A DNA stretch of 64,000 bases from Dehalococcoidia bacterium (lineage in GTDB: Bacteria; Chloroflexota; Dehalococcoidia; Lucifugimonadales; UBA3495). The position numbers were made by a program, and so were the translations under genes. The stretch's first letter is position 1. The number at the start of each line of letters is the position of its first letter. The stretch lies in contig DPHC01000005.1 of assembly GCA_003523055.1 (NCBI GenBank), positions 3,820-67,819 on the forward strand, written 5' to 3'. The notes beneath the pieces were generated by a model. That model had not been told where the DNA came from. It worked only from the letters and a program-made list of their open reading frames with translations, and made no database searches. Below are positions 7,657 to 16,341 of this stretch, in pieces.

Positions 7657-8494
7657 CTGTTCCTGTTACTTTCAAACCAATCCAATGCTGATATATTTCA
7701 TTTTTACGAATAGGGTATTTCTTCAATAGTTCAGGAATGCCTGCTCTAGCCTGAATACCCTTTTTTTTCATGATAGATATATCTTCTATTAACGAATTTA
7801 AATCAAATTCAGTAAAATGATTAAGTTCTTCATATGGCCCTTTATCAATAATTACCACAAATTCTCCTCTGGGGTTCTCAAAATACTCTATGGCATCTGC
7901 AATATGACCTTCAAATCTTTCTTGAAACATTTTAGTCATTTCTCTACACACAACTACATCAACATTGCCAATTGCTGTCTTTATCCTTTCTAACGACTTA
8001 ATTATTCTATGAGGAGATTCAAAAAACATAATTGGTGAAGAAGTTTTAGAATATGATTCAAAAAGCCTTAATACTTCTTTCTCTTTTCGTGGCAAAAAAC
8101 CCAAAAACACAAAGGAGCTCGCGTCTAACCCAGAAAGTGTCAACGCTGTAGTAATTGCCGAAACTCCCGGGATGACCTCAATTTGATACCCATCATCTCT
8201 TAAGGAAGAACTGATTTCCCATCCAGGATCGCTAATTGAAGGCATTCCTGCGTCAGTTATAAATGCCACATCTGCTCGATCCAATACTGTTTTTATCTGA
8301 TCAATGCGGCTAGCCCAATTATGGCTGTTACAACTAATAGTTTTAACATGAATATCATAGTGATTAAGTAATTTGCGTGTAACCCGTGTATCTTCACAGG
8401 CAATTAACTCTACAGAACCCAACAGTTCAATAGCTCTAACGGTGATGTCCTTCAAATTGCCGATTGGACTTCCAATCAAATATAAAATACCCAT
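7646..8494 (-). CDS. rsmI: 16S rRNA (cytidine1402-2'-O)-methyltransferase
   Basis: A 282-residue SAM-dependent enzyme of the tetrapyrrole-methylase fold. It methylates the ribose of C1402 in 16S rRNA, which tunes decoding fidelity. Motifs seen are GSPIGNLKDIT near the N-terminus, ACEDTRVTRKLL, FITDAGMPSISDPG, and FESPHRI. Length and order match RsmI. It heads the operon with the MFS carrier and nucleoside hydrolase and is divergent from the ThDP enzyme. No strong ribosome site precedes the ATG. Confidence 0.95.
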   Translation of the reverse strand: MGILYLIGSPIGNLKDITVRAIELLGSVELIACEDTRVTRKLLNHYDIHVKTISCNSHNWASRIDQIKTVLDRADVAFITDAGMPSISDPGWEISSSLRDDGYQIEVIPGVSAITTALTLSGLDASSFVFLGFLPRKEKEVLRLFESYSKTSSPIMFFESPHRIIKSLERIKTAIGNVDVVVCREMTKMFQERFEGHIADAIEYFENPRGEFVVIIDKGPYEELNHFTEFDLNSLIEDISIMKKKGIQARAGIPELLKKYPIRKNEIYQHWIGLKVTGTDEN

Positions 8495-8616
8495 TTAAAG
8501 CCTGTTATATAGGAAATATGTGGCGTTTCAATGAGACTAAGTTAGTAATAGACAACCCCACCACAGATACAGTACGCTTAATCCCAACATCATACAAGAC
8601 GAATATAGGAGAAAAG

Positions 8617-10314
8617 ATGGCAAAAATCACAGGTTCACACCTTTTCGTAAGAAGCCTCAAATTAGAAGGAATAAAAAAAGTTTTTACTATTGTCGGGGAT
8701 ACCATACTCCCTTTGGTAGATGCAGCAGCTGATGAAGGTATTGAATTTATTGATACTCGTCATGAAGGGGCAGCTATGCACATGGCTGACGGATATTCTA
8801 GGATCACTGGAGAACCTTCATGCGCAATGTTCACCGGAGGACCGGGGTTTTCAAACGCTATATCTGGGCTTCCAGCCATTTACACCTCAGAAAGCCCTGT
8901 AATTTTTGTGGCAGGGTCCGCAGAACTGCCAGAAAAAGGCATGGATAGTTTCCAAGAAATAGATCAAATAGAAATGGCCAAACCAGTAACCAAAGGATCT
9001 TGGATGATCCATGACAAGAACCGTATTCCTGAATACGTGGCAACAGCTTTCCGAACAGCTATGTCCGGCCGCCCTGGCCCAGTCCACTTAACTTTGCCAA
9101 TAGATATTCAGGAACAAGTAATTGATGAAAAAGATGTTACCTCATTTTTGCCAGAAGAATACCGACATATGGGAAAATCTCAAGGAGATCCCTCTTCGAT
9201 CGAACAAGCCGTAGACCTGCTAGCTAAAGCTTCCAAGCCGATCATAATAGCAGGTAATGCAGCTAGATATTCTGTCAACTCTACACAGATGGAACAATTA
9301 GTTGAAACGACTGGAATACCTATATTCACCGTTGAACAATCACGTGGATTGATAAGCGATGAACATCCATTGTGTTTTGGTTACGGAGACGCAGGATTAA
9401 ATAAAGTTGCACGAAAAATGTCTGAAGCAGATGTGGTATTACTACTTGGGAAAAAATTCGATTACAGATATAAATTTGGGTACACATTCGATACTAACGC
9501 CAAATTAATACAAGTAGATCCAACCCCTAGTGAAATAGGCCGAAATAGAGGCGTTGCAGTTGGAATTCTCGGAGATTTAGGGGCAGTTGTTGAACAATTA
9601 ACCAGCAAATATAAATCCAAATTTACTGGTAAAGAAACAACTAATAGAAACAGAAATGGGCTTAAAGCTTGGGTAGAAGAGTTAGTTGTGATCGAAAAAG
9701 ACTGGCAAAATGAACTATTATCTAAAGCCGACGGACTAAGTCCAATGCACCCACTCGAAGTATTTACAAAAATCAAACATCTCATCGATGACGATACTTT
9801 CATAATGATCGACGGGGGAGACTACTGCCAATGGGCGAGATCTTACCTACCAGCCAAATCTCCTGGGCATTTCTTAAGGCTAGGACCCCTTTCTCATTTG
9901 GGTGCAGCTTTGCCATATGGCATGGCTGCAAAGGTAGCTTACCCAGATAGTAAAGTCTTCGTATTTGTAGGAGATGGGGCTTTCGGATTTTATCCGATGG
10001 AATATGACACATGCATCAGGCACAATTTGAATATCACTACTATCCTCGGCAATGACTCAACTTGGGGAATAGATAAGACTTTCCAATTAGCTTACTATGA
10101 GAGAGCAATCGGTACAGATCTAAGAACCATCCGTTACGACCAAGTAGTGGAGGCTATAGGTGGTTATTCAGAGTATGTTGAATCGCCTAGCCAAATATCT
10201 CCTGCAGTAGAAAGAGCTTTAAAATCTGGAAAACCATCGTTAGTAAATTGCATGATTCGTTCAGGTGCTAGCCCTTTAGCAGAAGCGATGATAGCAAGAA
10301 AAACCAATCGATAA
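8617..10314 (+). CDS. Thiamine-diphosphate enzyme, acetolactate synthase/2-hydroxyacyl-CoA lyase-like
   Basis: A 565-residue ThDP enzyme with the three-domain layout of acetolactate synthase, oxalyl-CoA decarboxylase and 2-hydroxyacyl-CoA lyase. Glu50 in RHEGAAMHMADGY activates the cofactor. The Mg/ThDP motif runs from GDG at 452-454 to Asn479 in LGNDSTWG. Product prediction is unsafe: neither an ilvN partner nor an obvious CoA-binding feature is visible. ATG at 8617 has AGGAG 5 nt upstream; the frame stays open to 8464 but that extension runs into the rsmI promoter region. The dehalogenase-like gene follows 137 bp later on the same strand, possibly functionally linked. Confidence 0.87.
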   Translation: MAKITGSHLFVRSLKLEGIKKVFTIVGDTILPLVDAAADEGIEFIDTRHEGAAMHMADGYSRITGEPSCAMFTGGPGFSNAISGLPAIYTSESPVIFVAGSAELPEKGMDSFQEIDQIEMAKPVTKGSWMIHDKNRIPEYVATAFRTAMSGRPGPVHLTLPIDIQEQVIDEKDVTSFLPEEYRHMGKSQGDPSSIEQAVDLLAKASKPIIIAGNAARYSVNSTQMEQLVETTGIPIFTVEQSRGLISDEHPLCFGYGDAGLNKVARKMSEADVVLLLGKKFDYRYKFGYTFDTNAKLIQVDPTPSEIGRNRGVAVGILGDLGAVVEQLTSKYKSKFTGKETTNRNRNGLKAWVEELVVIEKDWQNELLSKADGLSPMHPLEVFTKIKHLIDDDTFIMIDGGDYCQWARSYLPAKSPGHFLRLGPLSHLGAALPYGMAAKVAYPDSKVFVFVGDGAFGFYPMEYDTCIRHNLNITTILGNDSTWGIDKTFQLAYYERAIGTDLRTIRYDQVVEAIGGYSEYVESPSQISPAVERALKSGKPSLVNCMIRSGASPLAEAMIARKTNR

Positions 10315-10366
10315 GGAATGAGACCATATATATACAAAATAGCACCTGAATTCGTAATTTTAACTA

Positions 10367-10395
10367 TTGACATTAATCCCCAAAAGAGATATCTT
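10367..10395 (+). promoter_or_regulatory. Sigma-70-type promoter for the dehalogenase-like gene
   Basis: A perfect -35 box TTGACA at 10367-10372 is followed, after exactly 17 bp, by TATCTT at 10390-10395. This sits about 57 nt before the start codon at 10452. It would let the Fe-S gene be expressed apart from the ThDP gene. Only the sequence match supports it. Confidence 0.5.
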
Positions 10396-10451
10396 ACCGA
10401 TAATTGCTAATGTAGCACGGCTACATATATAAAAATGGGAGGAATATAAGC

Positions 10452-11726
10452 ATGCTTAAGATAGGTCATGAAATAGTTAGACCAGGCAAAACACTTGCTG
10501 ACGCGTCGTATACAATTCCTGTACCAGAGGAATTAGAGACCGTTCCAGGTATCCCTACCAACCAAAGAGAAGTTGATTGGTACGCAAGGGAATACCCGTT
10601 AGAAACCATGAACATTACGGAAAGAGCCTCAAGAGACTGGGCCAACAAGATCAGAGACGGTCACGTTGAAATGAGAGAAATCAGAAAAGAGCACGACAAA
10701 CTGAACCGAAACTTAGTTATGGCAGCACGACTCACCGGAGACGTAGAGCCTACAGCTGAGCCAAGTGGTCAGAATGTATCCGATGCCATCAAACAAAAAG
10801 CTAGGGAATTAGGTTTCGTAGAAGTAGGAATTACTGCTTCTGACAGAAAATACTACTATGCTAGCAAACAAGACTGGGTTAAGTTCCCTCATGTTATATG
10901 CTTAGCATATGAACAAGACTACGAACCAACTCAGACTATTCCTAGCATCGATGCAGAAGTTGTTCACTCCAGCACTTACAGAACTGAAGGTGCTGCAGGA
11001 TTAGAACTAGGTAAATTCATCAATGAATTAGGCTTCAGAGCGCAAGTTCACAGCCCTAACGACAACACTGGCCCATATATCCCAATGTTCGTAGCCGCCG
11101 GCTTAGGACAATTAGGAGCGTGCGGATACCTGTTAACCCCTCATGTGGGTTCACGTTGCAGAATCATGATGATAACCACTGATGCTGATGTAACTTATGA
11201 CGAACCAGTAGACTATGGTATTCACGCATTCTGCCAAGTTTGCCAAGTTTGTGTAAACCGATGCCCAGGTAGAGCTCTCATGAGAGATAAAATCTGGTGG
11301 AGAGGTATTGAAAAGAACAAATTGTACTTCAAGAGATGCCGACCAGTAATGGCACGATATCTAGGTTGTGGTGTATGTATGAAAGTATGCCCAATCCAGA
11401 AATACGGCATGAAGAACACGATGGAACATTATGCAGCTACCGGACAAGTATTAGGCAAAGGAACCCATGACCTCGAAGGATATGACATGGAAGGTCTTGG
11501 ATACTTTGGTCCTGGTGAATTACCACAGTTTGACGGAGGATTCTTCGACATGCCTCATGGTGATGCAACCGAATGGGCATTCGACCAATTCAAAGAAAAA
11601 GCTACTGCTGCTGGTGGAGCAATCACAGACGAGCTAGTAGAGACATTCCGGGAAGAAGTTCAAAAAGCTATGGGCTTAAGTAACGACAACCTGGCAATGA
11701 TGTATGAAGAAGAAGATTATATTTAG
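10452..11726 (+). CDS. Cytosolic reductive-dehalogenase/QueG-like Fe-S protein
   Basis: A 424-residue protein with the C-terminal half of reductive dehalogenases and epoxyqueuosine reductase. The cobalamin-domain-like segment AAGLGQLGACGYLLTPHVG (about 215-233) is followed by two ferredoxin-type cluster motifs: Cys261/264/267/271 (CQVCQVCVNRCP) and Cys296/306/309/313 (CGVCMKVCP). There is no Tat signal and no RdhB anchor gene beside it, so it is not an ordinary respiratory RdhA; the first 110 residues are an unfamiliar soluble extension. Codon choice leans to AAC, GAC and TTC, hinting at high expression. GGGAGG precedes the ATG, and a strong terminator follows. The reaction is unknown; a cobalamin- or Fe-S-dependent reduction is inferred. 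Confidence 0.8.
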   Translation: MLKIGHEIVRPGKTLADASYTIPVPEELETVPGIPTNQREVDWYAREYPLETMNITERASRDWANKIRDGHVEMREIRKEHDKLNRNLVMAARLTGDVEPTAEPSGQNVSDAIKQKARELGFVEVGITASDRKYYYASKQDWVKFPHVICLAYEQDYEPTQTIPSIDAEVVHSSTYRTEGAAGLELGKFINELGFRAQVHSPNDNTGPYIPMFVAAGLGQLGACGYLLTPHVGSRCRIMMITTDADVTYDEPVDYGIHAFCQVCQVCVNRCPGRALMRDKIWWRGIEKNKLYFKRCRPVMARYLGCGVCMKVCPIQKYGMKNTMEHYAATGQVLGKGTHDLEGYDMEGLGYFGPGELPQFDGGFFDMPHGDATEWAFDQFKEKATAAGGAITDELVETFREEVQKAMGLSNDNLAMMYEEEDYI

Positions 11727-11747
11727 TCTTTAGATTAATACAGAATT

Positions 11748-11780
11748 AAAAGGGAGCTGATTAATCAGCTCCCTTTTTTT
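11748..11780 (+). terminator. Rho-independent terminator after the dehalogenase-like gene
   Basis: A near-perfect palindrome built on GGGAGCTGA/TCAGCTCCC (11752-11773), with a TTAA centre, runs directly into seven Ts. It is the most textbook terminator in the window and sits 21 bp after the stop codon. Confidence 0.92.
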
Positions 11781-11866
11781 ATATTCATTCCATTTTTCAA
11801 AAGAATACGGTATTTTTAATATTTTTTAACTGATATCAACTATATTCCCATGGTAAGAGATGCACA

Positions 11867-12268
11867 ATGAACACTAAAATAAATACAATAAAAACGGTTA
11901 GCAGAATCATAGAAAACATACTCCAAAGCGATCCGCAATATAAGGCGAACTATTGGTTCTGGGTAATAGACAAGGCAAGAAACGTTCTAAATAGTTTAAT
12001 AAAGGAAGAGAATGGTGACGATTTTTTTGTGCTAACTGAAGCCACAGAAATATTAACGGATGAACTGGACAACGACTTAACAAGTCCTGAAGATGTTTAC
12101 TTTGTCTTGGGCAATACCAAAAACCATGACGCTATAGACGACTTTAACTTATGGGACGATTACAAAGATTCTGCATCTGCCTTACACGATATAGCATATT
12201 GGGCATTGTATAGAGATATAGTGGATGCTATAGAAGTTTACAGCCAACTGGAAGTTGGCTCAAATTAA
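11867..12268 (+). CDS. Acidic hypothetical protein
   Basis: A 133-residue, strongly acidic, soluble protein that I do not recognise. It is rich in predicted helix (residues 1-48 and 105-128), with a Trp pair (YWFWVIDKAR near 28-37) and a middle rich in Asp and Glu (TDELDNDLTSPEDV). There are no cysteines, no signal peptide and no TM segment. AAGAGA lies upstream of the ATG. It stands alone between a strong terminator and the GNAT gene, with AT-rich flanks. It could be a small adaptor or an immunity-like protein, but no evidence favours either. Confidence 0.6.
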   Translation: MNTKINTIKTVSRIIENILQSDPQYKANYWFWVIDKARNVLNSLIKEENGDDFFVLTEATEILTDELDNDLTSPEDVYFVLGNTKNHDAIDDFNLWDDYKDSASALHDIAYWALYRDIVDAIEVYSQLEVGSN

Positions 12269-12434
12269 TTTAGTAGCAGTACTCAAATATTATTAAGGAT
12301 CAACTAGCCCTATATACTGACAGGTATAAAATCAATTATCATATACTTGCCACAAGGTTTCAACCATTCTGAAACCATCAAAACTTATTAACCATAATCA
12401 CCATTTCTAATCTTATCTAGTAGGAATTAAACGA

Positions 12435-12935
12435 ATGAATTTTAAAGTAAACTTCGAAGATGATCAATTATTGATAAAACAATTAAAAAAAGAGGAATTC
12501 AATGATTTATATAATATTGCAAAAGATCCTAATATATGGAAACAGCATCATGAAAATGATAGATGGAAAAAAGAAAAGTTTTCTATTTTTTTCGAAAATG
12601 CACTTGAGAATGAGTTTGGAATTTACAAAATAATTGATAAAACAAACAAGCAAATCATTGGTTCAAGCAGCTTTTACTCTCTTGATCAAAGAGATAAAGC
12701 AATAAGAATTGGTTATACATTTATAGCTACTGAATATTGGGGAACAACCACAAATTTTAAAATTAAAAAATTAATGATAGATTACGCTTTCAAGTTCCTA
12801 GAGAAAATATACTTTGACATTGGTGAAAATAACTTTCGTTCAAGAAAAGCAGTTGAAAAATTAGGTGCAGCTTTTTTTAGTTCTGATGATAAAGGGATGG
12901 TAGTTTATAAATTAAATAAAATAGATTTTATTTAA
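12435..12935 (+). CDS. GNAT-family N-acetyltransferase (RimJ/RimL-like)
   Basis: A 166-residue acetyltransferase of the GNAT_3 (RimJ/RimL) type. The substrate-side start is LLIKQLKKEEFNDLYNIAKD, the strand pair reads IGSSSFYSLD and IRIGYTFIATEYWG, and the late motif is ENNFRSRKAVEKLGA, which closes the acetyl-CoA site. Members acetylate protein N-termini or small amines; the target is unknown. TAGGA precedes the ATG. The gene is visibly richer in A/T and Lys/Asn/Phe than its neighbours, which suggests recent transfer or relaxed codon use. Confidence 0.82.
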   Translation: MNFKVNFEDDQLLIKQLKKEEFNDLYNIAKDPNIWKQHHENDRWKKEKFSIFFENALENEFGIYKIIDKTNKQIIGSSSFYSLDQRDKAIRIGYTFIATEYWGTTTNFKIKKLMIDYAFKFLEKIYFDIGENNFRSRKAVEKLGAAFFSSDDKGMVVYKLNKIDFI

Positions 12936-13037
12936 TTTATACATCAACATATGAACTTTCAAAACTTAATCTATAAATCACGATAGTATCCAGAGAACAA
13001 TATATAACTTAATGTTGATTATCGTAATAATTTAATA

Positions 13038-14282
13038 TCATTCACTAATTTTAGGAATTGAATCAGCGTGAGTTAAGTCAGAAGCCAATATTTTAGCGAA
13101 ATTATCTATCTCAGTATTAACATCACCTGACTCGAAGTCCATAACAAATATTGTATTTTCTTCTCGCAAAGTCCTAATAAATCGGTTCCTACTTTCCATT
13201 ATTTGTGAATCTGGAGATACAAGATACAACGCCCATTTGTCTTTTGACGTCTGTTTCTCTCTTCCAGAAACGACATCGTTTCGAATAATTTCATTAGAAA
13301 ATGAACCTTCAGTAGTCACCACTATAAGTTTATCGTAGTGCCTGACCCATCTCTCAATTTCTTCTTCTTCAGAAGTGCTCCGTCGATCTACAAGAGCATT
13401 ACCTCTAGAATTTTCTGAAAACAACCATGCCGTAACTCCTCGATCTTTCAACTCTGATTGCAACTTTGTTGCCCATTCCAAGTGTTCAGAGGTGCATGAT
13501 ATATAACATTCAAATCCAGTATTATCGTGTTCAATGTTCTTTGAAAGTTCAATAAAGGAATCTGACACTCCAATTCCTTGAAAAAATGCTGCGGGAATAT
13601 TGTTACTCAACAATAATGAATCGACACCAAATGTACTAGGGGCATCATGCCTTATAGTATCTAAATTAAGGGCTGACGAAACATCACAATTTTGAAAAAC
13701 CGTATATCCCAAAATGGCGGAACCGAAATCTGCATTTTCAAAAGTAACACTGTTTAAATTAGTTTCAAATAAATCACTGTTTTGCAAATTAGTATTATTG
13801 AAATTAGCTCTCTTTATTTTGGCTCCTCCAAAATAAACATTACTTAAATCGGCATCCTTCATATTTGCGCGGTCTATATTTGCTCTACTTAAATTAGCTC
13901 CCTTTAAATTAGCTCCTTCAAAATTACAGTCTGATAAAATTGCTCTATCTAAGTTTGCACCTTCTAAATTAGCTTTGCGCAAATCAGCACCTCTAAGATT
14001 AGCTCCACTCAAAAGAGTTCCACTCAAATTAGCTTCCCGTAAATCAGACCGATACAAATGACAAGGATTCATATAACTTCGAGAAAAATTGGCTTTCCTT
14101 AACATAGCTCCCATAAAATCGGCGTTCCTAAGATCGGAAGCACTAAGATCTACTTGAGGCAATCTAGCGTGGCTCATATAGGCTTCGCTTAAATCCATAG
14201 TCTTTTTTGGGTTTTCTTCTCGCCATTTTGCGACGGCATCTCTGCCTTTCTTGACTATTAGCACTAATTCCATATCTGCCAT
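13038..14282 (-). CDS. Pentapeptide-repeat protein with C-terminal TIR domain
   Basis: A 414-residue cytosolic protein in two parts. Residues about 30-200 are some 30 tandem A(D/N)Lxx pentapeptides, which fold as a right-handed square beta-helix. A short linker (FFQGIGVSDSFIELS, 233-247) of the sort seen in other pentapeptide-TIR proteins leads to a TIR-like domain at about 256-385: FECYISCTSEHLEWATKLQ, VTAWLFSE, YDKLIVVTTEGSFSNEII. Bacterial TIR domains act as NAD-cleaving effectors or as signalling adaptors. The usual catalytic Glu cannot be placed with certainty. GGAG precedes the ATG. No sensor or second defence gene is adjacent, so a defence role is only possible. Confidence 0.85.
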   Translation of the reverse strand: MADMELVLIVKKGRDAVAKWREENPKKTMDLSEAYMSHARLPQVDLSASDLRNADFMGAMLRKANFSRSYMNPCHLYRSDLREANLSGTLLSGANLRGADLRKANLEGANLDRAILSDCNFEGANLKGANLSRANIDRANMKDADLSNVYFGGAKIKRANFNNTNLQNSDLFETNLNSVTFENADFGSAILGYTVFQNCDVSSALNLDTIRHDAPSTFGVDSLLLSNNIPAAFFQGIGVSDSFIELSKNIEHDNTGFECYISCTSEHLEWATKLQSELKDRGVTAWLFSENSRGNALVDRRSTSEEEEIERWVRHYDKLIVVTTEGSFSNEIIRNDVVSGREKQTSKDKWALYLVSPDSQIMESRNRFIRTLREENTIFVMDFESGDVNTEIDNFAKILASDLTHADSIPKISE

Positions 14283-14339
14283 AAGTAAACTCCGATTAAT
14301 GTATTTATCATTATGTAATGGATTGTAGCATAAATATTT

Positions 14340-15428
14340 CTATGAATTAACTTTATATTCTTCGTATGCCTTCTCATCTAATTCAATCCCAAAACCAGGC
14401 CCGTCTGGAACTTCCATTCGACCATTAGACACTTTCATTTTAGTTTTTACAATTCCTTCTGATCTTGGCATATCTTCAACTAAGTATCCATTATTAACAG
14501 CCGACAACAAATGAACATGAAATTCAGGCAAAACATGTCCTGCAACTAAAACTTCTTCAGCTTCAGCTACATGAGCGACTTTAATCCAAGGTGTGATGCC
14601 CCCAACTCGTGCCAGATCTATAATCAGGGTGTCAATAGAGGAACTTTGCACAGTATCTCTAAAGGACTGCATGGTATACAAATGTTCTCCTGCAGCTATC
14701 GGAAGCTTAATATGATCTCTGATTTGTCTTAATCCTTTTAAATTCGTATGAGATATAGGATCTTCCAACCAAATAATTCCCACTTTTTCCAATTCATTCG
14801 AAAATAATTTGGCTTCAGATAAGCTCCAACTCTCAGTAGCATCAACCATAATTTTAATATCTGTGAAATTCTGCTTTAAGATATTAATTCTTTCGATGTG
14901 TTCTGTTATATTATCTACTTCCCCAATTCGAAGTTTTATTCTCGTATGCCCAGATTCTATATGTCTGCGTGCAGATGCAATTAAATCATCGAGTGGCATG
15001 CTATACCACAAACCGTCACTAGCATAACTTTGAACATCCTCGCCATTTCCTCCTAGAAGTTGGCATACGCTTTGATCAGATAGTTTTGCTTTAGCATCCC
15101 ATATGGCTATGTCTAAACTTGATATCGCCATATTTAAAAACCCACCTGGGCCGACCCAATTACCATAATTAGACATTACAGAAAATAAATGTTCATTTTC
15201 TGTGACATTATTATTCAAGAGTAATTTACTCAATTCCTGTGTAGCTTCAAACAACGGATTAATAAATGCCGGTCTAGTATTAACTAAAAAGCCTACACCC
15301 TGTATACCATTATCTAAATGTACTTTCGATACAATATGCCAATTATGGCTAACTGCGTGTCCTGCGGCTTCATAGGCAAGATTAACCGGTACTTTTAATA
15401 AATCTACTGTTACCTTTTCTATATTCAT
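14340..15428 (-). CDS. Enolase-superfamily (mandelate racemase/muconate lactonizing-like) enzyme
   Basis: A 362-residue sugar-acid dehydratase or racemase-like enzyme. The capping domain covers about 1-125 and the barrel follows. Mg2+ ligands are Asp196 (MVDATES), Glu222 (WLEDP) and Glu248 (AAGEHL). Candidate acid/base residues are Lys165 with Arg167 (IKLRIG) and the Asp271/His298 dyad. The second lysine of the usual KxK is Arg here, so substrate class cannot be assigned. The start ATG has GGAGGT 5 nt upstream. It stands alone, divergent from coaX. SAR202 genomes are known for many paralogues of this superfamily. Confidence 0.88.
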   Translation of the reverse strand: MNIEKVTVDLLKVPVNLAYEAAGHAVSHNWHIVSKVHLDNGIQGVGFLVNTRPAFINPLFEATQELSKLLLNNNVTENEHLFSVMSNYGNWVGPGGFLNMAISSLDIAIWDAKAKLSDQSVCQLLGGNGEDVQSYASDGLWYSMPLDDLIASARRHIESGHTRIKLRIGEVDNITEHIERINILKQNFTDIKIMVDATESWSLSEAKLFSNELEKVGIIWLEDPISHTNLKGLRQIRDHIKLPIAAGEHLYTMQSFRDTVQSSSIDTLIIDLARVGGITPWIKVAHVAEAEEVLVAGHVLPEFHVHLLSAVNNGYLVEDMPRSEGIVKTKMKVSNGRMEVPDGPGFGIELDEKAYEEYKVNS

Positions 15429-15557
15429 ACCAAACCTCCAACTCTACCAAATCCTAACATATACCGCACTTTCTTTCGCAGTTATATATCTTCTTCAATA
15501 AGGTTTTCCAAATTTTGTGACTCAGCGTATAATTGTAATCATCATTCGGGGTGAGAA

Positions 15558-16340
15558 ATGTTATTAGCAATTGATATTGGAAATACTATGGTGACTATCG
15601 GTGTATTTGATAATACTCAACTAGTTACTACACTACGTACAGCTTCGGATTCCAATAGGTTACCAGATGAATATGGTTTAATATTAACTAACCTACTCAA
15701 ATTAAAAGGAATCGAACCTTCAGATATCACAGCTGTGTGCACATGTAGCGTTGTGCCTCCTTTAACCGCTGTTTTTGATCATGTGGCTCATGATTTCTTT
15801 GGCACAACTCAATTCACTATAACAGCTGGAATTAAAACAGGGCTCCCAATTTTATATGACAGCCCAAGAGACGTAGGTTCTGACAGGATAGTTGATGCCG
15901 TAGCAGGTGTTCAGCTCTATGGCGCACCATTAATTATTGTAGACTTCGGAACTGCTACTGTGTTCGACGCCATATCAAGTAAAAAAGAATATATAGGAGG
16001 TGCCATAGTTCCTGGTATTAACATCTCTGCAGAAGCATTATTCTTAAATACCTCTCAGCTCCGTAGAGTTGAATTAATAGCGCCATCAAATCCCATAGGT
16101 AAAAATACGACCGCAGCCCTGCAATCAGGTCTGGTTTTTGGTTATACAGATTTAGTGACTGGGCTGGTATCTCGCTTTAAAAATGAATTAGGAAGCAATG
16201 CAAAAGTCATCGGAACAGGTGGTCTATCACCAATAATTTCCAAACATACAGATGTATTTGATGAAATAAACCTCGATTTAACTTTGTTAGGATTAAATAT
16301 CTTATACAAAATGAACGTATCGGAAACCAGGGAGGATTAA
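15558..16340 (+). CDS. coaX: Type III pantothenate kinase
   Basis: A 260-residue ASKHA-fold kinase that phosphorylates pantothenate, the first step of CoA synthesis. The phosphate-binding motif DIGNTMVTIGVFD opens the protein, DVGSDRIVDA is the substrate region, and IIVDFGTATVFDAI is the second phosphate motif. Type III enzymes need a monovalent cation and are not feedback-inhibited by CoA. GGGGTGA precedes the ATG. coaBC starts one base after its stop, so both act in sequence in CoA synthesis. Confidence 0.96.
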   Translation: MLLAIDIGNTMVTIGVFDNTQLVTTLRTASDSNRLPDEYGLILTNLLKLKGIEPSDITAVCTCSVVPPLTAVFDHVAHDFFGTTQFTITAGIKTGLPILYDSPRDVGSDRIVDAVAGVQLYGAPLIIVDFGTATVFDAISSKKEYIGGAIVPGINISAEALFLNTSQLRRVELIAPSNPIGKNTTAALQSGLVFGYTDLVTGLVSRFKNELGSNAKVIGTGGLSPIISKHTDVFDEINLDLTLLGLNILYKMNVSETRED

Positions 16341-16341
16341 T

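Noticed and set aside
8464..8616. 51-residue N-terminal extension of the ThDP enzyme
   Set aside because: The frame is open, but this part overlaps the start of rsmI, does not resemble the family N-terminus, and AGGAG sits just before ATG 8617.
10452..11726. Respiratory (membrane) reductive dehalogenase
   Set aside because: There is no twin-arginine signal peptide and no RdhB-type anchor gene beside it, so I kept only the broader RdhA/QueG-like call.
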